Assembly (NCBI GenBank): GCA_030950865.1
Contig: JAUZQR010000335.1
Coordinates: 1 to 8,685 of the forward strand
Reading direction: 5' to 3'
DNA from: Mariprofundaceae bacterium
Lineage (GTDB): Bacteria > Pseudomonadota > Zetaproteobacteria > Mariprofundales > Mariprofundaceae
Length of the DNA stretch: 8,685 nt
Translations under genes and position numbers: made by a program
The notes under the pieces: model-generated
The model's input: the letters and a program-made list of their open reading frames with translations, nothing else
Databases searched by the model: none
Told to the model about the DNA's origin: nothing
Shown: positions 1-6,726 of the stretch, piece by piece
How positions within the stretch are numbered: position 1 is the stretch's first letter
Layout: each line of letters opens with the position of its first letter

Positions 1-1492
1 TAAGCATGGCAAGCCTCTTTTCTGCTTCCACGGCTTTTGCTAAAGTCATTTTTAATTCATCAGGAATCAACTTGGCAATCATATTGACCTTACCCAACTC
101 CATATCCAGTACTCGCCCGACATCACGCACCACTGCTTTGGCTTTCATTGCACCAAAAGTAATAATTTGAGAGACCTTTTCCTCACCATACTTTTGAGTG
201 ACATAACGAATCGCTTCTTCACGCCGTGACATGCAAAAATCAATATCAAAATCGGGCATGGAAACACGTTCTGGGTTTAAGAACCGTTCAAATAATAATC
301 CATATTTAATGGGGTCAAGGTCGGTAATTAGCATACTATATGCCACCAATGAACCTGCTCCTGAACCGCGCCCTGGCCCTACGGGAATCCCCTGATCTTT
401 GGACCATTGAATGAAATCAGCAACGATGAGAAAGTAGCCTGGAAAACCCATTTGATTGATAATATCCAATTCAAACTTCAAGCGTGCGTCATATTCGGCA
501 CGATTCGCATCAGGTTTACCTGCAAGAATGGTAGCCCAACGCGCATCTAGACCATCATTTGCTTGCTTACGCATATAATCAGCCAAATCCATGCCGTTTG
601 GCGTTTGAAAATCTGGCAATTTATATTGTCCAAACTGCAAATCCACATTGCAGCGCATGGCAATATGCATGGTATTAGCAATCGCTTCTGGCACATCTTC
701 AAATAACTGTGTCATATCTTCATAAGATTTAAAGCAACACTCCTGACTAAAAGCATGTTCCACATCATCAAGAGTGCGGTTATCCCGCAAAGCAAGCATC
801 GCCTCAAAAGCCTCAAAATCATCACGCTGAATAAAATGACTATTATTGCTCGCCACCAATGGAATATCCAAGCTATAAGCCAGTTCTATTAACTTTTCAT
901 TGAGCACCCGTTGTACAGAAGCTCCGTGATCCTGCAACTCAATAAAGAAGCAGGGCGATTCCCCCTCCTCCTGATTGAATATCTCTCGATACTCCAATGC
1001 CATAGCACGCGCGCCTTGCTCATCGCCTTTTTGTAGTAGCCGCTCGATTTCACCTTCCTTGCCACTGGATAATGCAATCAATCCTTTGCCATACTGGCGT
1101 AATAAAGCCTTATCAATACGTGGTTTATAATAAAAACCTTCCAAATAACCAATCGATGCAAGCTTGAGTAGATTTTTCCAGCCTTCATTGTTGCGTGCCA
1201 ACAAAACAATTTGTGCATAACGTGGTCCACGTGGTCCATCGGATACCCGTTTCTGATAATCATCACAGACAAACAACTCACAACCCATAATGGGTTTTAC
1301 ACCTGCACTTATAGCCTGTGAATAAAATGCAATCGCACCAAATAAATTGCCATAATCAGTCAATGCTACGGCAGGTTGGCGCATATCAACTGCCGTCTGA
1401 ATAATCTCTTTCACACTGCTCATGCCAGATAAAAGCGAAAAATCAGAATGGTTATGCAAATGGACAAAGGGCGTAAATTGCGAAAAAGACAT
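1..1492 (-). CDS. dnaE: DNA polymerase III alpha subunit, N-terminal part (cut by window edge)
   Basis: This is the catalytic subunit of the replicative DNA polymerase (C family). The reading frame is open from the ATG at 1492 to the window edge, giving 497 codons of a protein usually near 1150 residues. An N-terminal PHP domain (about residues 8-280) begins with VHLHNHSD. The polymerase core follows, with GPGRGSGAGS at 372-381 and PDFDIDFC at 413-420, which carries the paired catalytic aspartates (D416 and D418 by family alignment). The third catalytic Asp lies outside the window. The text after it, SQIITFGAMKAKAVVRDVGR, is typical of proteobacterial DnaE. Several PHP metal ligands are replaced (Y47, Q94, G144, N217), so this domain is probably not a nuclease and proofreading would fall to a separate epsilon subunit. 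The start fits E. coli DnaE, which also begins a few residues before its FVHLRVHSD. It is transcribed away from the neighbouring kinase gene. Confidence 0.97.
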   Translation of the reverse strand, partial: MSFSQFTPFVHLHNHSDFSLLSGMSSVKEIIQTAVDMRQPAVALTDYGNLFGAIAFYSQAISAGVKPIMGCELFVCDDYQKRVSDGPRGPRYAQIVLLARNNEGWKNLLKLASIGYLEGFYYKPRIDKALLRQYGKGLIALSSGKEGEIERLLQKGDEQGARAMALEYREIFNQEEGESPCFFIELQDHGASVQRVLNEKLIELAYSLDIPLVASNNSHFIQRDDFEAFEAMLALRDNRTLDDVEHAFSQECCFKSYEDMTQLFEDVPEAIANTMHIAMRCNVDLQFGQYKLPDFQTPNGMDLADYMRKQANDGLDARWATILAGKPDANRAEYDARLKFELDIINQMGFPGYFLIVADFIQWSKDQGIPVGPGRGSGAGSLVAYSMLITDLDPIKYGLLFERFLNPERVSMPDFDIDFCMSRREEAIRYVTQKYGEEKVSQIITFGAMKAKAVVRDVGRVLDMELGKVNMIAKLIPDELKMTLAKAVEAEKRLAML

Positions 1493-1709
1493 GCCTCAAC
1501 ACTAAGAGCCTATTCGACTTAGGACAAGCCAAGAACAAGCACACAACACATAGAAAAATTTTGACCCTTAACAAACTTAAACCTAATCTAGCCAAAATGA
1601 ATGCGATACCATTGAAACTACTAAAAACAATAAATAAATGTATGACAATAGCACTGCTAAATTTCGCCTCAATCGTTCATTTAGAAACTCGTGATATGCA
1701 ATATTCACC
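1493..1709. promoter_or_regulatory. Divergent intergenic spacer with candidate promoters
   Basis: This AT-rich spacer must hold the promoters of the minus-strand dnaE and the plus-strand kinase gene. On the plus strand two weak sigma-70-like pairs are visible: TTGACC (1561-1566) with TAATCT (1584-1589), and TTGAAA (1612-1617) with TAAATG (1635-1640), both with 17-base spacers. Neither has a good -10, so the choice is open. For dnaE a TTGTTA/TATGTG pair can be read on the minus strand near 1550-1577, also weak. No clear Shine-Dalgarno precedes the kinase ATG at 1710. I see no gene or strong hairpin here. Confidence 0.3.
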
Positions 1710-3239
1710 ATGTTAACTGTTTTTCAACGCGGCATTCGTTTGTTTCGCATGGCTTGGGTTATACGTCGTATTCGCAAAGCTGAAAGCAAACACACGCAAC
1801 AAGCAGCCCGTCATGCACTATCGGAATTATTAGCAGGCTCACGCGGTCTACCCATGAAAGTCGGGCAATTCTTGGCAGGAATGGATGAAACCACACCTTA
1901 CGCCAAACTCACCACCAGCATTGAGCCATGGCCATTAACACATATCAAACCCATTCTCGAACAAACTTGGCAGCAACCCTTACGCTTTATATTGAAGGAT
2001 ATTGAAGAAAGCCATGCTGCTGCATCATTGGGGCAAGTTCACCATGCTTATTTGAATAATAGTGAAAACATCGCTGTAAAAGTTCAGTACCCTGATATTG
2101 CCACAGCTATTGATGCCGAAATGAAACTTGCTGGTTTATTGCCTGCTGGTGGTCCTATCAAAACCTGGGCATTTGATTTAGAGAGTTATAAAATCACGCT
2201 CAAAAACACGCTCAACAATGAATTAGACTACCTGCATGAAATGAAACAACAGCTAAAGTTTTACTCAACCATGCATATCGAAGGGCTGCATGTTCCCCAT
2301 GTTTTTCCCGTTTTATGCAGGAAAAATATTTTGGTGCAAGAGTGGGTTGAAGGTGTACGTTTATCCGAGGCGGCTACATGGTCCTTGCCTGCGCGCTCAT
2401 ATATTGCTCGCACATTGATGCAAACCATGTTCCAAAGCCTTTTTGAATTCGGACTTGTGCATGGTGACCCACACCCAGGCAACATGCTTTTTCAACATCA
2501 TGATAGCAGACCACAAACGACACTCTTGGATTTTGGTTGCATGATCAACATCGAAAAGGCACGCCGCATGGCCTTATTAAAATTAATTTTACATAGCCGT
2601 TCCGAGTCCGAGATCATATTGCTTGATGCTTTTGTCGCATTGGGTTTTGATGCAGAAAAACTCAAACCCATTAAAGATAAGTTGCCACAACTCATGCAGC
2701 TTTTATTCCAACCATTTATAAAAGACTCCCCATTTAATAGCACAACATGGCATTTGAGTGATGCCGTTGCAGATTTATTGGGCGACGAACGCTGGCTGTT
2801 TCGCTCTGCATCCCCTGCCGATTTATTTCTTTTAATCCGTGTCTTTCAGGGGTTAGCCACACAACTTGAAACACTTAACGTACAGCTAGATTGGTGGGCG
2901 TGCCTTAAACAAGCTGTTAAAACTCAAATCATAGAAGAAAGTACACTTTGGCAGCTCGGTAGCGCCCCTATAAATAAAACACCTGTTTACAAAGGATCTG
3001 CCAAACAGCTGCATATTCATATTAAACGTCAAGGCAAAGAGCCTATACACATCACTTTACCAGCAGAAAATGCACTGCAACTTGAAGGTCTTATGCCTGA
3101 GCATATCCATGAGCATATTCGTGATGCCCATATTGATTTAAATACTCTACGTGAACAACTGATTCAAGAAGGTTTGGAACCTCAAACTTTAATTGATATT
3201 CATAGCCCAACACATCACTATCACCTATACCTCAAGTAA
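1710..3239 (+). CDS. ABC1/UbiB/AarF-family atypical protein kinase-like protein with extra C-terminal domain
   Basis: This 509-residue protein has every hallmark of the ABC1 (ADCK/UbiB) atypical kinase family: the KxGQ motif (K50-Q53), the Ala-rich nucleotide loop AAASLGQ (103-109), the VAIK-type lysine K124, the ExD motif (E171, D173), the catalytic loop HGDPHPGN (251-258) and the metal-binding DFG (274-276). Characterised relatives are ATPases or kinases linked to ubiquinone synthesis and lipid homeostasis; the actual substrate here is unknown. Classical UbiB is about 545 residues and ends in two membrane helices. This protein has no such helices and instead ends in a soluble module (about 432-509) rich in His and charged residues, which resembles the SHOCT-like domain of YvlB-type proteins. 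I therefore do not call it ubiB. No other quinone gene is adjacent. The Shine-Dalgarno signal is weak, but the start leaves the usual roughly 50 residues before KxGQ. Confidence 0.88.
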   Translation: MLTVFQRGIRLFRMAWVIRRIRKAESKHTQQAARHALSELLAGSRGLPMKVGQFLAGMDETTPYAKLTTSIEPWPLTHIKPILEQTWQQPLRFILKDIEESHAAASLGQVHHAYLNNSENIAVKVQYPDIATAIDAEMKLAGLLPAGGPIKTWAFDLESYKITLKNTLNNELDYLHEMKQQLKFYSTMHIEGLHVPHVFPVLCRKNILVQEWVEGVRLSEAATWSLPARSYIARTLMQTMFQSLFEFGLVHGDPHPGNMLFQHHDSRPQTTLLDFGCMINIEKARRMALLKLILHSRSESEIILLDAFVALGFDAEKLKPIKDKLPQLMQLLFQPFIKDSPFNSTTWHLSDAVADLLGDERWLFRSASPADLFLLIRVFQGLATQLETLNVQLDWWACLKQAVKTQIIEESTLWQLGSAPINKTPVYKGSAKQLHIHIKRQGKEPIHITLPAENALQLEGLMPEHIHEHIRDAHIDLNTLREQLIQEGLEPQTLIDIHSPTHHYHLYLK

Positions 3240-3275
3240 AGCGTTCTGCACCCTTTCTCATACAATTGAACGCTT
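3239..3275. repeat. 8-bp inverted repeat after the ABC1 kinase gene
   Basis: AAGCGTTC (3239-3246) and GAACGCTT (3268-3275) are perfect inverted arms around a 21-base loop, starting on the last base of the kinase stop codon. There is no immediate T-run, so it is a poor intrinsic terminator. The right arm overlaps a possible -35 box for fdxA, so it could equally be a binding site. The function is unknown. Confidence 0.4.
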
Positions 3276-3294
3276 ACAGGTGATTTTGTTTTAC
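3266..3294 (+). promoter_or_regulatory. Weak candidate promoter of fdxA
   Basis: TTGAAC (3266-3271), a 17-base spacer and TTTTAC (3289-3294) form a weak sigma-70-like pair ending 47 bases before the fdxA start. The -10 matches the consensus at only half its positions, so fdxA may instead be read from further upstream or from a site I do not recognise. Confidence 0.22.
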
Positions 3295-3341
3295 CACTCG
3301 TCTATGCTTCGCAGAAATTCTGAATATAAGAGGTACACACC

Positions 3342-3686
3342 ATGGCTTTTGTTGTCACCCAGCTTTGTAAAGATTGTGTAGACACTGCATGCGTTGCGGT
3401 ATGTCCTGTGGATTGTTTTTATCAACCCAAAGAGATCAGCGAAGAAACACCAAATATGCTACTTATCTCACCTGATGAGTGCATTGATTGCGCTGTTTGC
3501 GAGCCAGAGTGTCCTTGGGAAGCTATTTATCCTGAAGAAGATGTACCTGAAGTCTTTGAATCCGATATTGCTTTAAATGAACTATGCGATACAGATCGTG
3601 ATAGTTTTGATTTGGCAGAAGTGGAAGAAGACACACCACCATCAGCCGAAGATGTGGCTGCAAACAAGGCTAAGTACGGTCTATAA
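3342..3686 (+). CDS. fdxA: 7Fe-8S ferredoxin (FdxA, Azotobacter FdI type)
   Basis: This small soluble electron carrier has 114 residues. The N-terminus MAFVVT, then [11 protein letters not shown] and [15 protein letters not shown], match Azotobacter vinelandii ferredoxin I closely. By that alignment C9, C17 and C57 bind a [3Fe-4S] cluster, C21, C47, C50 and C53 bind a [4Fe-4S] cluster, and C12 and C25 are the usual non-ligand cysteines. The segment between the two cysteine groups is about 7 residues longer than in FdI (around residues 30-36, KEISEET), and the C-terminal tail is strongly acidic. The start is well supported: an AAGAGG ribosome site (3328-3333) lies 8 bases upstream. A strong terminator follows, so this is probably a single-gene transcript or the end of one. 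The partner reductase is not in the window. Confidence 0.95.
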   Translation: MAFVVTQLCKDCVDTACVAVCPVDCFYQPKEISEETPNMLLISPDECIDCAVCEPECPWEAIYPEEDVPEVFESDIALNELCDTDRDSFDLAEVEEDTPPSAEDVAANKAKYGL

Positions 3687-3687
3687 A
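3682..3687 (+). promoter_or_regulatory. rlmN: Possible -10 box for rlmN overlapping the fdxA stop codon
   Basis: TATAAA at 3682-3687 overlaps the fdxA stop codon, with only a weak -35 (TGCAAA, 3659-3664) 17 bases upstream. If used, transcription would start near 3694, at the first base of the terminator stem. That would let rlmN be expressed despite the terminator lying between the two genes. This is a suggestion from position only. Confidence 0.22.
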
Positions 3688-3693
3688 CTTTCT

Positions 3694-3725
3694 ATGACCG
3701 AGGCAAGTCCTCGGTCATTCTTTTT
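3694..3725 (+). terminator. Rho-independent terminator of fdxA
   Basis: A perfect 10-bp stem (ATGACCGAGG at 3694-3703 with CCTCGGTCAT at 3709-3718) encloses a CAAGT loop and is followed by TCTTTTT (3719-3725). It begins 7 bases after the fdxA stop codon and ends only 6 bases before the rlmN start codon. Confidence 0.93.
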
Positions 3726-3731
3726 AAACAC

Positions 3732-4814
3732 ATGCAAAACAACTTGAAAAACACGCTGGATCATCGCCCTTACCTTACGGGTATGAACGCACAGGCATTA
3801 TTAAACTTATGTCGTGATGCAGGCGTAAAAGATGTCCATGCTGAAACACTGAATGCTTATATTTTTCGTCGTGGCATCACTGATTGGCATGCCATGCCTG
3901 AACTACCACAACAGTTACGCAACTATTTGGATCAACATGCGCGCTTATTTGAGCCAAAAATCATCGCCAATCAACAAGCAAGCGATGGCACGCGTAAAAT
4001 ATTACTTAGTATGCCTGATGGTAAAGAAGTAGAAAGCGTACTTATCCCTGCATCTGGCAGACTCACACAATGCGTTTCCACCCAAGTGGGCTGTGCCATT
4101 GGCTGTAAATTTTGCCTCACGGCTACCGCTGGTCTAACACGCAATTTAAGCACCGCAGAAATCATGTCACAAGTATTCACAGCGAGACACCTTATAGGGC
4201 AGCCTGTCACCAACCTTGTATTGATGGGTATGGGCGAGCCTTTGCACAACTATGATGCTGTCGCTGATTTTGTGCGTATGGTTACTGATGCTAAAGGCAT
4301 GGCTTTCTCTCCGCGCCGTGTCACTTTATCCACCGCAGGGCTTGTGCCTGCTATCTATCGCATGATTGAAGATGAACTTCCATGTTCGTTGGCTGTATCC
4401 CTTAATGCCACAACCGATGAGGTTCGTAGTCATATCATGCCGATTAATCAGAAGTATCCAATAGCTGAACTATTGGATGCCATGCGTGCTTATGTGGATA
4501 AACATGGGCGAAAACGCATTCTTATTGAGTATATATTACTTGGCGGCATTAACGACAGCCTAGACGATGCTAAACGCCTTATTCAGCTTCTTGATGGCAT
4601 GGAAACCACCATCAACTTACTTCCCTTTAACCCGTTCCAAGGTAGCGAATGGCAACGTCCAGAGCGCAGCCATGTCGAAGCGTTTCGTGCCGAATTAAAA
4701 CAAGCTGGTTTTATTGCGGTAGTACGAGAATCGCGTGGTCGTGATATTTCTGCGGCATGTGGTCAGCTTAAAACCGAAGTTGTCGCGCGTAGAAAACTCG
4801 CCGCCAAGCTCTAA
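3732..4814 (+). CDS. rlmN: Dual-specificity 23S rRNA (A2503-C2) / tRNA (A37-C2) methyltransferase
   Basis: RlmN is a cytoplasmic radical-SAM enzyme that methylates C2 of A2503 in 23S rRNA and of A37 in some tRNAs. This copy has 360 residues, a normal length. The radical-SAM cluster motif CAIGCKFC gives C121, C125 and C128. The two catalytic cysteines are present: C114 (in QCVSTQVGC) and the methyl-carrying C343 (in AACGQL), matching E. coli C118 and C355. GMGEP (166-170) and the SLNA motif (223-226) are also seen. The N-terminal helical domain (about 15-80) aligns with the E. coli start region, which supports the ATG at 3732. No clear Shine-Dalgarno precedes it, because the fdxA terminator occupies that space. 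It lies 41 bases before the methyltransferase gene, so it may be co-transcribed with the LPS genes. Confidence 0.97.
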   Translation: MQNNLKNTLDHRPYLTGMNAQALLNLCRDAGVKDVHAETLNAYIFRRGITDWHAMPELPQQLRNYLDQHARLFEPKIIANQQASDGTRKILLSMPDGKEVESVLIPASGRLTQCVSTQVGCAIGCKFCLTATAGLTRNLSTAEIMSQVFTARHLIGQPVTNLVLMGMGEPLHNYDAVADFVRMVTDAKGMAFSPRRVTLSTAGLVPAIYRMIEDELPCSLAVSLNATTDEVRSHIMPINQKYPIAELLDAMRAYVDKHGRKRILIEYILLGGINDSLDDAKRLIQLLDGMETTINLLPFNPFQGSEWQRPERSHVEAFRAELKQAGFIAVVRESRGRDISAACGQLKTEVVARRKLAAKL

Positions 4815-4843
4815 GGCTGGCATAGTTCTGCCCTATCTCATCT

Positions 4844-4858
4844 AAGGGGCATGTTTTG
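4844..4858 (+). promoter_or_regulatory. Ribosome site and TTG start of the methyltransferase gene
   Basis: AAGGGG (4844-4849) lies 6 bases before the TTG at 4856. The ATG at 4851 is in another frame, reads only ATG TTT TGA, and is 1 base from the ribosome site, too close for use. The TTG is needed to include the conserved first zinc cysteine pair (C14, C17). Confidence 0.7.
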
Positions 4859-5812
4859 ACTCAAGTTACTCAAAATGAAGATGTTCAACAAACCTGTGAT
4901 CTTTGCGGCAGCTCAAGCTTCGAGACCATCTCTAAATATGACCGTCACAACAAACCTTTAAAAACAGGTATCTGCCAAGGTTGCGGCTTGGTGATGCACC
5001 AACCTATGCCCAGTGAAGATGAAATTTCAGCCTATTACGCCAAAGATTACCGCCGTGATTATCATGGTGAGAGCAAACCATCTCCACGCCGTATTATGCG
5101 TGCTTGGAACAATGGGCAACGTATTCTTAAACAAATAAAATCATTCATTCCTGAAAAATCCAACGTATTTGAAGTTGGTGCAGGCATTGGCTGCACGGTC
5201 AAATCATTTGAAGTTGATGGTTTTGATGCTTCAGGCATTGAGCCAAACACTGATTTCAACAGCTATACCCGTGATGTATTGCATGCCAGTGTGGAAAATA
5301 TCAATTTATACGACCTTAAAGCAGATTATTCGCGTGATGTATTGCTATTGATTCATGTGATTGAACATTTCGTATCACCCAAACGTGCACTCACCCATAT
5401 GCGCGGCTTAATCAAAGATGATGGTTTGTTATACATTGAATGCCCGAACGTAGGCGCGCCATTTGCCACATTTGGTCGTTTGTTTCATTTTGCCCACACC
5501 TATAATTTCACCCACAATACTTTGATTAATATGGCAAAAGTTGCGGGCTTTGAAGTCGTACAAGCTTTCACCGACACAACCAACCCTGACATTCAAATTC
5601 TTTTCAAAAAAGTTACTATCCCTGAAAGTGTTGAATTTGATAAACAGGAAGCCAAGCGCAGCCATGATGCAATTTTTCGTTACAACTGGCTAACTTATAA
5701 TCTGCGCGCTGATTATTTATTGCGCCGCATCATCAAGCTTACGTCCTATGCCAAAGAATACATGCAAGCCAATAGCTTTGTGAAAGAATTGGAAGGACGT
5801 TTTAAATCATGA
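4856..5812 (+). CDS. Class I SAM-dependent methyltransferase with N-terminal zinc ribbon
   Basis: The 318-residue protein starts with a likely zinc-binding ribbon, CDLCG (C14, C17) and CQGCG (C40, C43), followed by a PMPSEDEISAYYAKDY segment typical of this methyltransferase group. The class I methyltransferase fold then shows motif I FEVGAGIGC (105-113), the acidic SAM-binding motif GIEP (127-130) and HVIEHF (167-172). The last 65 residues (about 255-318) are charged and helical-looking and I do not recognise them. Relatives with this ribbon include sugar C-methyltransferases, but many are uncharacterised, so the substrate is unknown. Its stop codon overlaps the heptose kinase start (ATGA, 5809-5812), implying translational coupling and a role in LPS or other surface glycan synthesis. 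That role is inferred from context only. Confidence 0.85.
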   Translation: MTQVTQNEDVQQTCDLCGSSSFETISKYDRHNKPLKTGICQGCGLVMHQPMPSEDEISAYYAKDYRRDYHGESKPSPRRIMRAWNNGQRILKQIKSFIPEKSNVFEVGAGIGCTVKSFEVDGFDASGIEPNTDFNSYTRDVLHASVENINLYDLKADYSRDVLLLIHVIEHFVSPKRALTHMRGLIKDDGLLYIECPNVGAPFATFGRLFHFAHTYNFTHNTLINMAKVAGFEVVQAFTDTTNPDIQILFKKVTIPESVEFDKQEAKRSHDAIFRYNWLTYNLRADYLLRRIIKLTSYAKEYMQANSFVKELEGRFKS

Positions 5813-6726
5813 TTTTGGTTATAGGCGACATTATTGTTGATGAGTTTGTACTTGGTGATGTATCACGTATTTCACCTGAAGCTCCCGTGCCTGTCGTACA
5901 CGTCGAAAAGGTTGAACGCCGACTGGGTGGCTCTGCCAATGTTATTCGCAATCTGCATGCTCTGGAACAATCATCTGCCATGTTTGGTGTCGTTGGTGAT
6001 GATGAACCAGGCATTTGGGTGCATAACCGTCTGGCAGAACTAAACGCTGCGCATGAAGGTGTAATTACAAAAAAGAACGGTCGCCCTACCGCCATTAAAA
6101 CCCGTGTAATTGCTCGTCATCAACAAGTAGTCCGCTTTGATAAAGAATGGGCCATGCCCTTACACGAAGATATGCACGCCGTGCTTTTACAACATTTAAA
6201 AAGCAAGCTAAGTGATGCAAAAGCGGTGATTCTTTCCGATTATGCCAAGGGTGTACTCACCCCAAATTTTCTCAAACAACTTATCGCTGAATTACATGGG
6301 AAAATTATCGCCATTGACCCCAAACCAGCACATACCGATGCTTATAAAGGCGCAACATTTATTACACCCAATCTGCATGAGGCCGCGGCGATGGCGAATA
6401 TGGATGGCATCAATGAAGATGATCATGTGGAATCCATTGCTCGCAAATTACACGCCGACCTTGCTTTAAAATATGTACTTATCACACGTTCTGAGCGTGG
6501 CATGACATTATTTAATGGGCAGGTGTGCCACCATATTCCAACCGCCGCACGCGATGTATTCGATGTGACAGGGGCTGGAGACACAGTGATTGCCGTATTT
6601 ACCACCTGTTTAAGCCGTGGTGATTCACCGCTACTTGCGGCACAAACAGCCAATAAAGCTGCTGGCGTAGTGGTGAGTAAAGTAGGTACGGCTACTGCTA
6701 GCTGGCAAGAAATAAAAGCCTTTTAA
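5809..6726 (+). CDS. rfaE1: D-glycero-beta-D-manno-heptose-7-phosphate kinase (stand-alone)
   Basis: This PfkB/ribokinase-family enzyme phosphorylates D-glycero-D-manno-heptose 7-phosphate at C1, a step in making the ADP-heptose used for the LPS inner core. It has 305 residues and aligns along its length with the N-terminal half of E. coli HldE: GDIIVDEFVLGDVSRISPEA (6-25), GGSAN (40-44), LSDYAKGVL (142-150), TPNLHE (186-191), LITRSERGM (224-232) and the PfkB signature DVTGAGDTV (252-260), where D258 is the catalytic base. The HldE cytidylyl/adenylyltransferase domain is absent, so that step needs a separate gene (rfaE2/hldC) outside the window. It overlaps the upstream methyltransferase by 4 bases and kdsB by 1 base. 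The alternative symbol is hldA. Confidence 0.94.
   Translation: MILVIGDIIVDEFVLGDVSRISPEAPVPVVHVEKVERRLGGSANVIRNLHALEQSSAMFGVVGDDEPGIWVHNRLAELNAAHEGVITKKNGRPTAIKTRVIARHQQVVRFDKEWAMPLHEDMHAVLLQHLKSKLSDAKAVILSDYAKGVLTPNFLKQLIAELHGKIIAIDPKPAHTDAYKGATFITPNLHEAAAMANMDGINEDDHVESIARKLHADLALKYVLITRSERGMTLFNGQVCHHIPTAARDVFDVTGAGDTVIAVFTTCLSRGDSPLLAAQTANKAAGVVVSKVGTATASWQEIKAF

Noticed and set aside
889..1281. Two short minus-strand open frames inside dnaE (62 and 67 codons)
   Set aside because: They are out-of-frame shadows; the dnaE frame is intact through the region with strong family similarity.
1..1492. dnaE being broken because no complete open frame with a stop codon is visible
   Set aside because: The frame runs unbroken off the window edge; it is partial only because of the window.
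1696..1716. Six-codon leader peptide ATG CAA TAT ... TAA overlapping the kinase start
   Set aside because: No ribosome site precedes it and it has no regulatory codon pattern.
3193..3381. 62-codon plus-strand frame overlapping the kinase end and fdxA start
   Set aside because: Out of frame with both strong genes and without recognisable protein features.
4817..4834. GGCATAGTTCTGCC as a hairpin or terminator between rlmN and the methyltransferase
   Set aside because: Only a 4-bp stem and no T-run; not distinguishable from chance.
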